Below, one piece after another: positions 28,341 to 37,707 of a stretch of 64,000 nt of DNA (positions are counted from its first letter, which is position 1; each line of letters opens with the position of its first letter). This DNA is from Corynebacterium renale (GTDB lineage: Bacteria; Actinomycetota; Actinomycetes; Mycobacteriales; Mycobacteriaceae). The position numbers and the translations under genes were made by a program. The stretch lies in contig NZ_PDJF01000001.1 of assembly GCF_002563965.1 (NCBI RefSeq), positions 310,001 through 374,000 of the forward strand, in the 5' to 3' direction. The notes beneath the pieces were generated by a model. The model had not been told where the DNA came from. It searched no databases and saw only the letters and a list, made by a program, of their open reading frames with translations.

Positions 28341-28381
28341 ATGTGTTCCGCACAAATCAATTAACCCATGAGAAACAACAG

Positions 28382-28454
28382 AGCCCCCTGTCAGAATCGA
28401 ACTGACGACCTTTTCCTTACCATGGAAACGCTCTGCCGACTGAGCTAAGGGGGC
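28382..28454 (-). tRNA. tRNA-Thr (anticodon GGT)
   Basis: Starts GCCCCCTTAGCTCAGTCGGC on the minus strand and closes with AGGGGGC plus U73. The anticodon loop ATGGTAA gives GGT. No CCA is encoded. Confidence 0.94.
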
Positions 28455-28712
28455 ACACTTCACACTTCACATCACAATTTCTTGCGCTGCTCTGCGCTGA
28501 AGCTGTTAAAGAGATTAACCGACAGCGCTATACAACACAAATCCGCAGGCCAACGTTAATTTTGAGCAGTTATGTAGCAGGCATAGCGTGCGAATTATGA
28601 GGGTCAGGTACCTACCGTTCCCCGTGAGCCATAAGCGATCAGATTTCTCACATGACGTCCGTAGCCCCTCCCCCCACGCTGCGCCCTCCCGGAAGACGCA
28701 TGAGCCGGCAGT
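28455..28712. other. intergenic stretch between tRNA-Thr and the fold-back element
   Basis: About 260 bp with no convincing gene, ribosome site or hairpin. Together with the fold-back element at 28713-28799 and the terminator at 28836-28874 it forms the 428-bp gap between tRNA-Tyr and tRNA-Thr, and would hold the promoter for tRNA-Thr and tRNA-Met. Confidence 0.6.
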
Positions 28713-28799
28713 GATACGAAAAAGACATTCTGCGACCTTCTGGGAAAATTCACCTTGGGGTTTAATGCGCACTAACTGGCAGAATGTCTTTTTCGTATC
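28713..28799. repeat. 87-bp fold-back (MITE-like) element, copy B
   Basis: Left arm GATACGAAAAAGACATTCTG (28713-28732) and its exact inverse at 28780-28799 enclose 47 bp containing GGGAAAATTCACCTTGG. Same length, arms and core as the copy at 15353-15439; similarity extends on the right into CGCGCTGC..CCGC.CAT. No coding capacity of its own. Confidence 0.87.
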
Positions 28800-28835
28800 A
28801 CGCGCTGCAATCCGCGCATGCCCCACCCCGCACAT

Positions 28836-28874
28836 GAAAAATCTCCCCCTCACGAATACCCGTGAGGAGGAGAT
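28836..28874 (-). terminator. terminator after tRNA-Tyr
   Basis: Stem ATCTCC.CCTCACG/CGTGAGG.GGAGAT (28841-28874) followed on the minus strand by TTTTTC, 9 bp beyond the tRNA-Tyr 3' end. Confidence 0.8.
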
Positions 28875-28882
28875 AACACGCG

Positions 28883-28965
28883 TGCCAGGTAGAAGATTCG
28901 AACTTCTGAAGGCATACGCCGGCGGATTTACAGTCCGCTTCCTTTGGCCGCTCGGACAACCTGGC
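28883..28965 (-). tRNA. tRNA-Tyr (anticodon GTA)
   Basis: 83-nt class II tRNA on the minus strand. Acceptor GCCAGGT pairs with ACCTGGC, a long variable arm follows the anticodon stem, and the anticodon loop CTGTAAA gives GTA. No CCA is encoded. Confidence 0.95.
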
Positions 28966-29032
28966 GTGCAGGTGATAACACTAATGGATTACAGGCCCGC
29001 ACACAAATAAGCAGGTCACAGGCGTTAAAGCC

Positions 29033-30049
29033 TTAGCCGACCCGCTGCACCGTGAACTGTGCCAGGGAGCGCAGCGCTCGGGTTGTTGCGTTGTCTGGGA
29101 GCACGGAAATGTGGGATTCGGCGACCTTGATCCAGTGGTGGACGTCGTTAAGCGCAGCCTCGCGGCCACCTGACTGCTCGAGCAGTGCGAGGGCGCGGGC
29201 GACGTCTTCGTCGGCGGTCAGCGGGCCGGTGAGGAGGCCACGCAGTTCTTCGCCGACGGGCGTGCCCTCTGCCAGCGCGTGCAATACGGGCAGCGTGAAC
29301 ACGCCCTCGCGCAGGTCGGTGCCGCGTTCCTTGCCCGATTCCTCGTTGGTGGAATAGATGTCGATGATGTCGTCGACGATCTGGAACACCACGCCCACCG
29401 CGCGCCCGTAGCCGCGCAGCGCATCCACATATTCCGCAGGTGCTCCGGCGTGCAGGGACCCCAGGTAGCCAGCGGAGGCGATGAGCACGCCCGTCTTCTC
29501 CTGAATCACCTTGGTGTAATGCTCGATGGGATCCTTTCCCTCGGCGCCCACCGTTTCACGCATCTGGCCGGTGACCAGTTCGCCGAAGGTTTCAGAGAAG
29601 TGCCGGACAGTGGGAACGCCCAGGTCGGCCATCAGCCCGGATGCTTGCGCAAGGAGGTGATCGCCGGCAAGGATGGCCACCGAGTTCCCCCAGCGCGCAT
29701 TGGCGGATTCCACGCCGCGACGGCGAGGGGACTCGTCCATGACGTCATCGTGGTACAGGGTGGCCAGGTGGGTCATCTCGACCAGGGCGGCCGCTTTGAC
29801 TACGTCGTCGGACTCCGCGTCGGGCCCGTACTGCGCCGCAAGGAGCGCGAACATGGGCCGGAACCGCTTGCCACCAGCGTTAACAAGGTGCATGACCTTG
29901 TCGGTGATGACATCATCGCCGTGAGACAGCTCCGTGCGCAAAAGGTTCTCTACACGGGAAAGCCCTGCAAGGATGCGGGCTTCGAGTTCGTCGTCACCGA
30001 GATGCAGCGCACCGGTAACGACGCCGGGGGTGCCGGCAGGGTGTGTCAT
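29033..30049 (-). CDS. long-chain polyprenyl diphosphate synthase
   Basis: 338-residue trans-prenyltransferase with both aspartate-rich motifs, YHDDVMD (about 103-109) and VDDIID (about 230-235), and GGKRFRPMF near residue 57. It would extend FPP or GGPP to the C40-C45 chain used by MenA for the menaquinone tail. The position close to menJ and menG supports this over a GGPP-only role. C. glutamicum carries an ispB-like gene in the same place. Divergent from the menJ-like gene. Confidence 0.9.
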   Translation of the reverse strand: MTHPAGTPGVVTGALHLGDDELEARILAGLSRVENLLRTELSHGDDVITDKVMHLVNAGGKRFRPMFALLAAQYGPDAESDDVVKAAALVEMTHLATLYHDDVMDESPRRRGVESANARWGNSVAILAGDHLLAQASGLMADLGVPTVRHFSETFGELVTGQMRETVGAEGKDPIEHYTKVIQEKTGVLIASAGYLGSLHAGAPAEYVDALRGYGRAVGVVFQIVDDIIDIYSTNEESGKERGTDLREGVFTLPVLHALAEGTPVGEELRGLLTGPLTADEDVARALALLEQSGGREAALNDVHHWIKVAESHISVLPDNATTRALRSLAQFTVQRVG

Positions 30050-30144
30050 ATCTGTGATCCTTGCAAATATTTTCGTCGACGAGTTCTCCGTTCAACCGTA
30101 GTCCACCGGACCCCGCTTTCACACTCCGACCCCGGTAAGGGACA

Positions 30145-31350
30145 ATGGCAGGCATGACTGAACTTCTTATCGTGGGCGCAGGGCCATCCGGATCGACAGC
30201 GGCAATCTACGCAGCACGTGCCGGCTACGAGGTCACGCTTATCGACGCCTCCGGTTTCCCCCGCGATAAGACCTGCGGCGACGGGCTCACCCCCCGGGCC
30301 ATGCATCAACTCCGAACACTCGGTTTAGAAGACATCGTCGCCGGCTATCACAATAAAGGCCTCAAGCTGCACGGCTACGGCGGAAACGTCACCGCCCCGT
30401 GGACCGGCCACTACGGGAATACCGGCTCCGCGATGCCGCGCACCCAGTTCGATGCAGCACTTGTCCGCGCAGCCATCGCCGCCAGCGCGACATTCCATAA
30501 GGCTCGGGCAACCTCCGTAACCATCACAGACGGGCGCATCGTCCTAGTGGAAACAGATAATGGAGAATTCCGGCCCGACTCTGTGATTATCGCTGATGGG
30601 GTGCGTTCGCCCGTCGGCAAGCTTGTGGGCCGGCAGTGGCACCGCGGCGAGGTCTACGGCATCGCCGCCCGGTCTTATGCCTCCTCCCCCTTCCACGACG
30701 AACCGTGGATGCATTCCCACGTAGAACTGCGTGATTCCGCCGGCGAGATCCAACCCGGCTACGGCTGGATCTTCCCGCTTGGTAATGGGGACGTCAACAT
30801 CGGCTGCGGCGCCCTATCCACCAACGAGCGCCCCGCCAAAATCAACACCAAAAAACTGCTGCACGAATACGCGGCCCAGGTTCCCGAATGGCAATTGGGC
30901 GAAATCCGCGACGTCACCTCTGCCATGCTGCCCATGGGCGGGGCCGTCTCCGGGGTCGCCGGGTTGAATTGGATGCTTATCGGCGATGCCGCCGCCATGG
31001 TCAACCCGCTGAACGGTGAAGGCATCGACTACGGCATGGAAACCGCGGGTTTGGCCGTCGAGATGCTCTCTGAGCGTGACTACCTGGGCTGGCCGACCCT
31101 CCTGCGCGAGCACTACGGCCGCGCTTTCTCCCTGGCGCGCACCGCAGCCCGGCTGTTGACCTACCCGCAGTTCCTTCCGTTTGCCGGCCCGATTGCGCTG
31201 CGCGGCCCGCTCGGGGCGAAGCTCATGCCGGCTGCTGCGCGGCTCATGGGCAACCTCATCACTGAGGAGGACACGGATCTTATCGCGCGGGCGTGGCGCC
31301 TAGCAGGCGGTGCGACGCAGAAGTTTAGTCGCGCGCCACTGTGGGCGTAG
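30145..31350 (+). CDS. menJ: FAD-dependent geranylgeranyl reductase family (MenJ-like)
   Basis: 401 residues with an N-terminal Rossmann FAD motif LIVGAGPSGSTAAIYAARAG, the motif GDGLTPRAM, and the C-terminal GDAAAMVNPLNGEGIDYGME signature of the family. In mycobacteria MenJ saturates the beta-isoprene unit of menaquinone; here the neighbouring menG and prenyl synthase genes support that role. A second ATG at 30154 (MTELLIVG) is equally possible as start. The next gene converges, with a long inverted repeat in between. Confidence 0.87.
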   Translation: MAGMTELLIVGAGPSGSTAAIYAARAGYEVTLIDASGFPRDKTCGDGLTPRAMHQLRTLGLEDIVAGYHNKGLKLHGYGGNVTAPWTGHYGNTGSAMPRTQFDAALVRAAIAASATFHKARATSVTITDGRIVLVETDNGEFRPDSVIIADGVRSPVGKLVGRQWHRGEVYGIAARSYASSPFHDEPWMHSHVELRDSAGEIQPGYGWIFPLGNGDVNIGCGALSTNERPAKINTKKLLHEYAAQVPEWQLGEIRDVTSAMLPMGGAVSGVAGLNWMLIGDAAAMVNPLNGEGIDYGMETAGLAVEMLSERDYLGWPTLLREHYGRAFSLARTAARLLTYPQFLPFAGPIALRGPLGAKLMPAAARLMGNLITEEDTDLIARAWRLAGGATQKFSRAPLWA

Positions 31351-31380
31351 TTTTCTGTGGGGTCCCTGTGCGTTAGCTTG

Positions 31381-31446
31381 GCACGTTCGGGGTGCCAAAA
31401 AATTTATATTCATGGAAAACCGGGGATTTTGGCACCCCGAACGTGC
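31381..31446. repeat. 20-bp perfect inverted repeat between menJ and menG
   Basis: GCACGTTCGGGGTGCCAAAA (31381-31400) and its exact inverse (31427-31446) flank 26 AT-rich bases. The left arm with its two upstream bases also folds alone (TTGGCAC/GTGCCAA). The site fills the 101-bp convergent gap and could act as a bidirectional terminator, but the long loop and lack of T-runs make a mobile fold-back element possible. Confidence 0.8.
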
Positions 31447-31451
31447 AGCCC

Positions 31452-32138
31452 CTACGCCTTGACTGCGGAGTGCATCGCGACGATGCCACCGGTCAAGTTC
31501 TGCCAGCCGCACTCCGTCCAGCCACACTGGTTAATTTCGCGGGCCAGTTCCTCTTGCGACGGCCACGCGCGGATCGATTCGGCCAGGTAAATGTAGGCCT
31601 CCGGGTTGGAGGACACCACTTTTGCCACAGCCGGCAAGGCCCGCATCAGGTATTCCTTATACACAGTCTTAAATACGGGGATGACGGGGTCGGAGAACTC
31701 GTTGACCGTCAGCCGGCCGCCGGGCTTGGTCACGCGCGCCATCTCGCGCAGGCCGGCGCGGAAATCCTGGATGTTGCGCAGGCCGTAGGAGATGGTGACG
31801 GCGTCGAAGGATTCGTCAGCGAACGGCAGACGCATAGCATCACCACACACCTTCGGGACATCACGATGGGCACCAGCGCGCAGCATTCCCTGGGAGAAGT
31901 CGCAGGCCACAACCCACGCACCGGACTGGGACAGCTCGACAGTCGACACCGCGGTGCCGGCTGCCAAGTCCAGGACTTTCTCTCCGGGTTTGAGGTTCAG
32001 GCGGTCGCGCGTTTTACGTCGCCAATAGCGGTCCTGCCCGAAGGAAAGGACGGTGTTGGTGATGTCGTACTTCTTGCCCACGCCGTCAAACATGCGCGCA
32101 ACATCAAATGCCTGCTTATCTAGGTTCGCCTTAGCCAC
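31452..32138 (-). CDS. menG: demethylmenaquinone methyltransferase
   Basis: 228 residues with a class I SAM-binding motif [16 protein letters not shown] (about 56-71) and UbiE/MenG signature segments such as [20 protein letters not shown] and [16 protein letters not shown]. It performs the last methylation of menaquinone synthesis. GTG start at 32136-32138; mgtA ends 11 bp upstream, so both are likely on one transcript. Confidence 0.94.
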   Translation of the reverse strand: MAKANLDKQAFDVARMFDGVGKKYDITNTVLSFGQDRYWRRKTRDRLNLKPGEKVLDLAAGTAVSTVELSQSGAWVVACDFSQGMLRAGAHRDVPKVCGDAMRLPFADESFDAVTISYGLRNIQDFRAGLREMARVTKPGGRLTVNEFSDPVIPVFKTVYKEYLMRALPAVAKVVSSNPEAYIYLAESIRAWPSQEELAREINQCGWTECGWQNLTGGIVAMHSAVKA

Positions 32139-32149
32139 AAGGGACCAGT

Positions 32150-33202
32150 CTAGGCCACGACCGCCCGGTAATGCTCGAACAGGTCAGTGCACACCATGTC
32201 CCACGTGGGCACACCAGTTTCCGGGATCAGGGTTCGGGCTTGGGCAATTGCGGCCGGCAGGTGCTCACAAAACTTATCGACGTTCACAAGTACCCCACCG
32301 GAACCCACCAAGTCCACGGGCCCACCGGCCCGCGGGGCCACGACGGGCAGCCCGCTGGCTTGGGCCTCCTGGATGGTTTGGCAAAACGTTTCGTGCTCGC
32401 CGGTGTGGACGAAGACATCGAAGCTGGCATACGCGCGGGCCAGGTCCTCTCCGTGGAGGGCGCCGGTAAAGATGGCGTCGGGAAGCTGACGTTGGAGCGC
32501 CTCACGCTCGGGCCCATCACCTACAATGACCACCTGCGTACCCGGACCGGCGTGGCGCAGACGCCAAATGTTTTTCTCCGCGGCGAGGCGGCCCACGAAC
32601 CCCACAACCGTATGCGTATCCGCGCGGAACCGCGCCCGGAGAGCGGGGTCGCGGCGCGTGGGGCTAAAAACCGGGTCCACTCCCCGGCCCCACCGTTGTA
32701 TCCGCTGGACTCCATGGGCGCGGAGGGCACGCCCGGCCTGCGAAGAAGGAACCAGCGTGCGGCTACAACGATTGTGCAGTTCGCGGGTCCACGCCCACGC
32801 AGCGCGAGTGGTCCAGCCCAGGCCGTATTCTGTGGCGAAGCCGGCGACGTCGGTCTGGTAGACGGCGACCGTCGGCACGCGCAGGCGGTTGGCCGCGAGC
32901 ACCCCGCCGAGCCCGAGCAGGAACGGGGAGGCCAGGTGCACCACGTCGGGACGGAATTCCCGCAAGATCTTGTAGAGCCTGGGCACGGGTAACCCCAGGG
33001 GCAAGGAATTGACCTTGGGCAGGAAAAACTGCGGCACGCGAACTACGGGTACCTCTTTGTACGAGGTAGTCTCATTCTCACCCGGCGCGATAATCAGCAC
33101 CGTGTGCCCGCGGGCGGTCAAGTAATCTACTGCTTTGAGAACCGTGTTCGTCACGCCGTTGACGTGCGGTAGGAACGATTCCGCAACAATAGCTACGCGC
33201 AT
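32150..33202 (-). CDS. mgtA: GT4 alpha-mannosyltransferase, MgtA-like
   Basis: 350 residues from the ATG at 33200-33202 (AGAAGG close upstream). GT-B fold with N-lobe [20 protein letters not shown] and C-lobe [19 protein letters not shown] and the E-x7-E motif in [16 protein letters not shown]. MgtA (MgtA/GlcAGroAc2 mannosyltransferase) acts in corynebacterial lipomannan/glycolipid synthesis and lies in the same neighbourhood next to menG in C. glutamicum. The specific acceptor is inferred. Confidence 0.83.
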   Translation of the reverse strand: MRVAIVAESFLPHVNGVTNTVLKAVDYLTARGHTVLIIAPGENETTSYKEVPVVRVPQFFLPKVNSLPLGLPVPRLYKILREFRPDVVHLASPFLLGLGGVLAANRLRVPTVAVYQTDVAGFATEYGLGWTTRAAWAWTRELHNRCSRTLVPSSQAGRALRAHGVQRIQRWGRGVDPVFSPTRRDPALRARFRADTHTVVGFVGRLAAEKNIWRLRHAGPGTQVVIVGDGPEREALQRQLPDAIFTGALHGEDLARAYASFDVFVHTGEHETFCQTIQEAQASGLPVVAPRAGGPVDLVGSGGVLVNVDKFCEHLPAAIAQARTLIPETGVPTWDMVCTDLFEHYRAVVA

Positions 33203-33213
33203 AGACCTTCTGC

Positions 33214-33618
33214 TTACCTTCTTATCCGGCCGACCAGCCACCACGCGCCCGCGGCAACGAGCGTTGACACCGCGAACACGGACAGTGCTGGGATGATAGA
33301 CAGCGTCCACTCGCGGCCCTGAACCTTGACCAGATCCGGATCATCTTTGGCGTAGTTCACCCACACCCGTTGTCCTTCTCTTAACCCTGGAGGATAGAGC
33401 ACCCCGGAGTCCGGCGCATGGTAAATGCCCTCGTGATCCTGGTATTCAACCAATGTTCGCGTCCACGTCACCGCCGTGACATGCGCCAGTGCGCGCCCGG
33501 GGTTCTTGGCGATGGTGGCGTCGTTGACCGCCGGCCCCACCACCATGGCCACGCACCCCAGCACGGCGGCCGCGTATAAGGCCATGACCAGCTGGCGTAA
33601 TCTGCGCGATAACATCAC
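33214..33618 (-). CDS. DUF3592-type membrane protein
   Basis: 134 residues, with a membrane helix near each end (about 8-30 and 107-128) and a small soluble domain between containing ALAHVTAVTWTRTLVEYQD and YPPGLREGQRVWVNYAKDDPD, a pattern of DUF3592 proteins. The role is unknown. It sits between menD (6 bp after the menD stop) and mgtA in one minus-strand run. Confidence 0.7.
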   Translation of the reverse strand: MMLSRRLRQLVMALYAAAVLGCVAMVVGPAVNDATIAKNPGRALAHVTAVTWTRTLVEYQDHEGIYHAPDSGVLYPPGLREGQRVWVNYAKDDPDLVKVQGREWTLSIIPALSVFAVSTLVAAGAWWLVGRIRR

Positions 33619-33624
33619 GGGCTC

Positions 33625-35199
33625 TTATCCTGCAGCGTCCTCGGCGACGCCGCGCAGCCGGGTGTTCAGCGCCTCATGCATCGCCCGGCGCGTATCGCGG
33701 CGACACGGGACCTCGATGACCTGGTAGCCGCCGGTTTCTGCGGCGTTTTCTAGCGCCAAAAGCAGGTCCTGGAGGTTTTCTACGCGCTGGTAGTCCACAC
33801 CGTAGGCAGCGCAGAGCGGTGCGATGTCCACGCCGGTTGGGGTGCCAAAGCCGCGTTCGAAGACGTCGCGGTAAGAAGCACCGCCAATTTCTAGGGTTTC
33901 GAAGATGCCGCCGCCGTCGTCGTTAGCTACCACGATGGTGAGGTTTTCCGGGCGCTTCTCGTGCGGGCCGATGAGGAGTCCGCCGACATCGTGGAGGAAG
34001 GAAAGATCGCCGGTCAGGGCAACCGTCCGCGGTGCGCGCATCTGATCTGGCTGCGCAGCTTGGTGCGCTAGGGCGACGCCGATGGCTTGGGAGATCGTGC
34101 CGTCGATGCCGGCGGCGCCGCGCGGGGAAATGGTGGTCACGCCACCCAGCGGGAAGCCCACGAAGGACGCGTCACGGATCGGGTTCGACGCCGAAATAAA
34201 CACCGCGTCCCCCACCGCGACCGTGTCCGCCACCGCCGCGGCCACGTGCAGGCCCGTCAACCCGTACTGGGGATCCTCAAGCACCTCGCGCACGGCTTGC
34301 GCACCGACGTCGCCAGCTGCCGCACACACGTCGCGCCACTGCTGCGTCGGCTCGCCGGTGGTACGAACTCGCGTTGCGACGGTCGCCTTCCCACTCGGAT
34401 TCGTGGCCGTCTCAGTGCGCGTCAGGGTAATCGCGTTGTCTACCAGGCCCATGACCGGACGGTGCAGCGTCGGGTGCCCCACCACAATGACCTGCTCCAC
34501 CAGGGGCGCAAGAATCTGCGCGGCCAACGGGTGCACCGGATAATACGGAGTAGGTGCCGTCGGCTCAGCGATCGTGGGAACCTCTTCGAGATCCGGAACT
34601 TCCCAGGCCTCATCGCCGGCAATAACCAGCGTGTTCTTGGACAAGTCCACGGTGACTTCACCGTGGTCGACCCAGTGCGTGACCGGCTTCGGGAACCGCG
34701 GGCCTGGAGTTCCTACAGGTTCTGGCAGTTCGCCAAGAAGTGGGACATCCAGCGGCACGTTGATGTGCGCCCGCGCGGGAAGGCCGTCTGCGAAGTCGTC
34801 GATAGTGATCGTCTTGGCCCACGGCTCAAAGAGGCCGGGCTGTTCAATCGTCTGCGAGACCCCGCGGCCGACCAAGTGCGCCGGGCGGTCCGCCGACAAC
34901 ACTACGAACGGCACGTGCGCATGCGCCGCCTCCACCATCGCGGGAAGGCAGTTCGCCACAGCAGTCCCGGAGGTCATCACGACCGGAACCGGGCGGAGCT
35001 GCACCCGCCCCATTCCGAGTGCGAGGAAGGAGGCGGAGCGTTCGTCGATACGCATATGCACCCGAAGATCCCGGCGCGCCAACAACTCCATGGTCAGCGG
35101 CGAATTCCGCGAGCCCGGGCAAATAACAACATCCGTGCAGTGCTGCGCCACAACCTCTGCGACGTGGCGTGCAATCTGGGGCGAAGAAAGAACAGACAC
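33625..35199 (-). CDS. menD: 2-succinyl-5-enolpyruvyl-6-hydroxy-3-cyclohexene-1-carboxylate synthase
   Basis: 524 residues, a ThDP enzyme that joins isochorismate and 2-oxoglutarate in menaquinone synthesis. N-terminal [13 protein letters not shown] matches MenD, and the ThDP/Mg site is visible as GDLSFLHD with a downstream [14 protein letters not shown] start at 35197-35199 with AGGG upstream. Shorter than the ~550-residue E. coli form, as usual for actinobacteria. Confidence 0.95.
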   Translation of the reverse strand: MSVLSSPQIARHVAEVVAQHCTDVVICPGSRNSPLTMELLARRDLRVHMRIDERSASFLALGMGRVQLRPVPVVMTSGTAVANCLPAMVEAAHAHVPFVVLSADRPAHLVGRGVSQTIEQPGLFEPWAKTITIDDFADGLPARAHINVPLDVPLLGELPEPVGTPGPRFPKPVTHWVDHGEVTVDLSKNTLVIAGDEAWEVPDLEEVPTIAEPTAPTPYYPVHPLAAQILAPLVEQVIVVGHPTLHRPVMGLVDNAITLTRTETATNPSGKATVATRVRTTGEPTQQWRDVCAAAGDVGAQAVREVLEDPQYGLTGLHVAAAVADTVAVGDAVFISASNPIRDASFVGFPLGGVTTISPRGAAGIDGTISQAIGVALAHQAAQPDQMRAPRTVALTGDLSFLHDVGGLLIGPHEKRPENLTIVVANDDGGGIFETLEIGGASYRDVFERGFGTPTGVDIAPLCAAYGVDYQRVENLQDLLLALENAAETGGYQVIEVPCRRDTRRAMHEALNTRLRGVAEDAAG

Positions 35200-35214
35200 A
35201 AGTACCCTGACTAG

Positions 35215-35652
35215 CTAGTTCGTGTCGTTGGAATTGGGGGAAACAAACTGGTCCAGCAGCGAATCGAGCGTGTTCTGGCCAGTTGTCGGTGCCTCACGTT
35301 GGTCCGTCGAGAAGCGATCACGGACCGCGTCCGGGATGGACTGGCGGGACGTCGTGGTGACCGTGGTGGTCTCCGTCGTGGTGGACAACTCCGTGGACGT
35401 GGTGGTGTGCGTGACCGGCTCCACCGTGGTCTCGCCCACGTACTTGCCGCCGAAGTATGCGATACCGCCAACAATCAAAGCAGTAGCCAGACCAGTAACC
35501 GTAGCCACCAGCGCGGTATTGCGCTTCTGTGGGGGCTGCTCGTAGTACTCGTAACCGTAATCATTCTGGTACGGCTGGCCATAGTCCTGGTTGTAGTCCT
35601 GGCCGTAGTTTTGGCCACCGCCCTGACTATTATCCGGAAAATACTGGGTCAT
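35215..35652 (-). CDS. small membrane protein with Tyr/Gln-rich N-terminus and Thr-rich exterior
   Basis: 145 residues from the ATG at 35650-35652, which overlaps the menC stop (ATGA). A Gln/Tyr/Gly/Asn-rich cytoplasmic part (about 1-42), one membrane helix (about 48-70) and an external Thr/Ser-rich stretch with a polar C-terminus are seen. No family is recognised. It sits between menC and menD in the same transcript, but nothing ties it to quinone synthesis. Confidence 0.7.
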   Translation of the reverse strand: MTQYFPDNSQGGGQNYGQDYNQDYGQPYQNDYGYEYYEQPPQKRNTALVATVTGLATALIVGGIAYFGGKYVGETTVEPVTHTTTSTELSTTTETTTVTTTSRQSIPDAVRDRFSTDQREAPTTGQNTLDSLLDQFVSPNSNDTN

Positions 35653-36590
35653 AGAAGATAACCGTACGCGGTTGCAATGCGTTTTTGCCACCAGGCCACC
35701 CGGTCTGGCGCGGCCTCCAGTTCGTCGATGCGCGTCGGCACGACCCGAGCCGTGGAAATCTTCCCATCCACTATGGGCACATCTGCCACATCCTGCTCAA
35801 ACAGGGTGGTCGTGGCAAGACCCGCCGCCAACGAACCGTAACTAGCAGCCACTACACCGCTATACAGCCCGACGGCCGTGTCCAAAGCACTCGCCACAGT
35901 AATAGGAAGGCCCAACTTTTCCTCCAACGCGAGCACATTGCGCACGCCACCCAGCGGGGCCACCTTCACCACCCCGTAATCCACGCGGCCTTTCACCTGC
36001 AGCGGGTCGGCGGCTTTGCGGATGGATTCGTCGGCCGCCACCGGCGCATACTCACGCACCCGCTCCAACTCCGCGACCGTGCGGCACGGCTGCTCCATGT
36101 ATTCAATTGGGCCGAGGCGCCGGGCAGCTTCAATCGCCTGATCTGCGGTCCAGCCCATGTTCGCGTCCACGCGGATCACAGCATCCGGGTTCACTTCACG
36201 GACTGCGTTGACGCGCCGGAGGTCGTCGTCAAGCGACTGGCCGGGCTCGGCCACCTTCACTTTGAACGTGTGGCACCCCGGGTAGCGGGCCATGAGTTCG
36301 GGCACCTGGGCTGCGTCGACGGCCGGGATTGTGGCGTTGACCTCGACGAAGTCCGACTGGGGTTCGGGTAAGCCAGCGAACGCCGCCTCCAGCCCGGAGG
36401 CCAGCCAGCGCGACGACTCCTCCGGCCCGTACTCGAGGAACGGCGAAAACTCACCCCACCCGGCCGGCCCTTCGATGAGGGCGGCCTCCCGGACCGTGAT
36501 ACCGCGGAATTTCACGCGCATCGGCAGGCTGACCACGCGGGTACGGTCCAGGATGTCGTCGATAGTGGGCTTCGGGAAAGACAACTGCAT
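35649..36590 (-). CDS. menC: o-succinylbenzoate synthase
   Basis: 313-residue enolase-superfamily enzyme that dehydrates SHCHC to OSB. The KxK motif (FKVKVAEPG), and the three metal ligands in RVDANMGW, YMEQPC and AADESI, are all present, and VVKVAPLGG supplies the second catalytic Lys. Together with menD downstream it forms a menCD block transcribed leftward. Confidence 0.94.
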   Translation of the reverse strand: MQLSFPKPTIDDILDRTRVVSLPMRVKFRGITVREAALIEGPAGWGEFSPFLEYGPEESSRWLASGLEAAFAGLPEPQSDFVEVNATIPAVDAAQVPELMARYPGCHTFKVKVAEPGQSLDDDLRRVNAVREVNPDAVIRVDANMGWTADQAIEAARRLGPIEYMEQPCRTVAELERVREYAPVAADESIRKAADPLQVKGRVDYGVVKVAPLGGVRNVLALEEKLGLPITVASALDTAVGLYSGVVAASYGSLAAGLATTTLFEQDVADVPIVDGKISTARVVPTRIDELEAAPDRVAWWQKRIATAYGYLL

Positions 36591-36637
36591 GACCCCACCC
36601 TATAGACATCCACCGGCTAGCCCCCTAGGTTGTAAGT

Positions 36638-37663
36638 ATGAAGAAACGATTTCTCGCCCTCACCGCAGCAGTGGCCGTCGCCTGCGGACTAGCGGCACCC
36701 GCCCACGCAGCCACCGCCCCCACCACCGGAGTCGAACTTAACGACGGCATCCGCGTCACCAGCACCCTGGAACTCAACCAGAAAACGTCCCGCGACGCAG
36801 CCCTCAAAGCAGTGCGCGAGGCCCGAGCACACTACTACGACGACAACATCGTTTTCGAAGGCATCTCACTGCAAAACGCAGTCATGAGCGCCGGGCTTAC
36901 CCGCGACGACTACGTCAACATTTCCTGGGACCCAGCACTCGAACGCATCGCCATCCAACGCACAGCCGAGGAACTGTACTCCGGGAGCATCGACCACCGA
37001 CGCCCCGACGGCAGCGAAATCTGGAGTGCCACATACAAGGGAACCCAGAGTTGGGGTGAAAACCTGTGCCAGAACAGTTCCGCCACCGAATGCGTCGCTA
37101 GCCTCATCAAACCCGAAGAAGACGCCCTGAAAGCCGCCAACGGGTACTCGGCAGAAGGAAACGGACACCTACACAGCATCCTCAACCCGCGTTTCCGGGC
37201 CGTAGGCTTTTCCTACATTCACAAGTTCGGAGCCATGCAGCTTGGCGACACGCACTCCGGCGAAACCGCAGCCGCACCTACAGGTACCCAAACGGTCTCC
37301 GTCGCTGTGCCCGAATCTGACATCGAAGAATTCAGGACCCAACTGGGCACATCCACGCTGCGCGTCGGACGCACAACGACCTACGGAATGAGCCACAACG
37401 GCTACACCATTCCGGGCACGATTACCGTCGATGACCCCAGCATTGCCTCCGTCACCGGCAACCGGATCCAAGCCCTCAGCGAAGGAACCACCACCGTGCG
37501 CTACACCTCCGAAGACGGGAAATACACCGGCAGCGCCAAGCTCACAGTGGATAACTCAGCCCCAACGGGTTCGTCGAGTTCCCAGCTCAGCGGCGGAGCA
37601 ATCGGAGGCATCATCGTTGCCATCCTGGCCCTGATCACCGCAGCTGCTTCCACACTGGTCTAA
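36638..37663 (+). CDS. exported CAP-domain protein with Ig-like module and C-terminal anchor
   Basis: 341 residues: signal peptide (about 1-24, cleavage after AHA), CAP/SCP-like domain (about 45-200) with SWGENLCQ and GHLHSILNPRFRAVGFSYI, a Big-2-like module (about 230-305, ITVDDPSIASVTGNRIQALSEG...), a Ser-rich linker and a C-terminal membrane helix. Divergent from menC. Bacterial CAP proteins are extracytoplasmic; the substrate is unknown. A second CAP protein is encoded at 61,395-62,435. Confidence 0.82.
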   Translation: MKKRFLALTAAVAVACGLAAPAHAATAPTTGVELNDGIRVTSTLELNQKTSRDAALKAVREARAHYYDDNIVFEGISLQNAVMSAGLTRDDYVNISWDPALERIAIQRTAEELYSGSIDHRRPDGSEIWSATYKGTQSWGENLCQNSSATECVASLIKPEEDALKAANGYSAEGNGHLHSILNPRFRAVGFSYIHKFGAMQLGDTHSGETAAAPTGTQTVSVAVPESDIEEFRTQLGTSTLRVGRTTTYGMSHNGYTIPGTITVDDPSIASVTGNRIQALSEGTTTVRYTSEDGKYTGSAKLTVDNSAPTGSSSSQLSGGAIGGIIVAILALITAAASTLV

Positions 37664-37707
37664 GCGCTTCATTTCCGGCCCGGGTTGCTCGGCTAGGGTG
37701 AAAAGCT

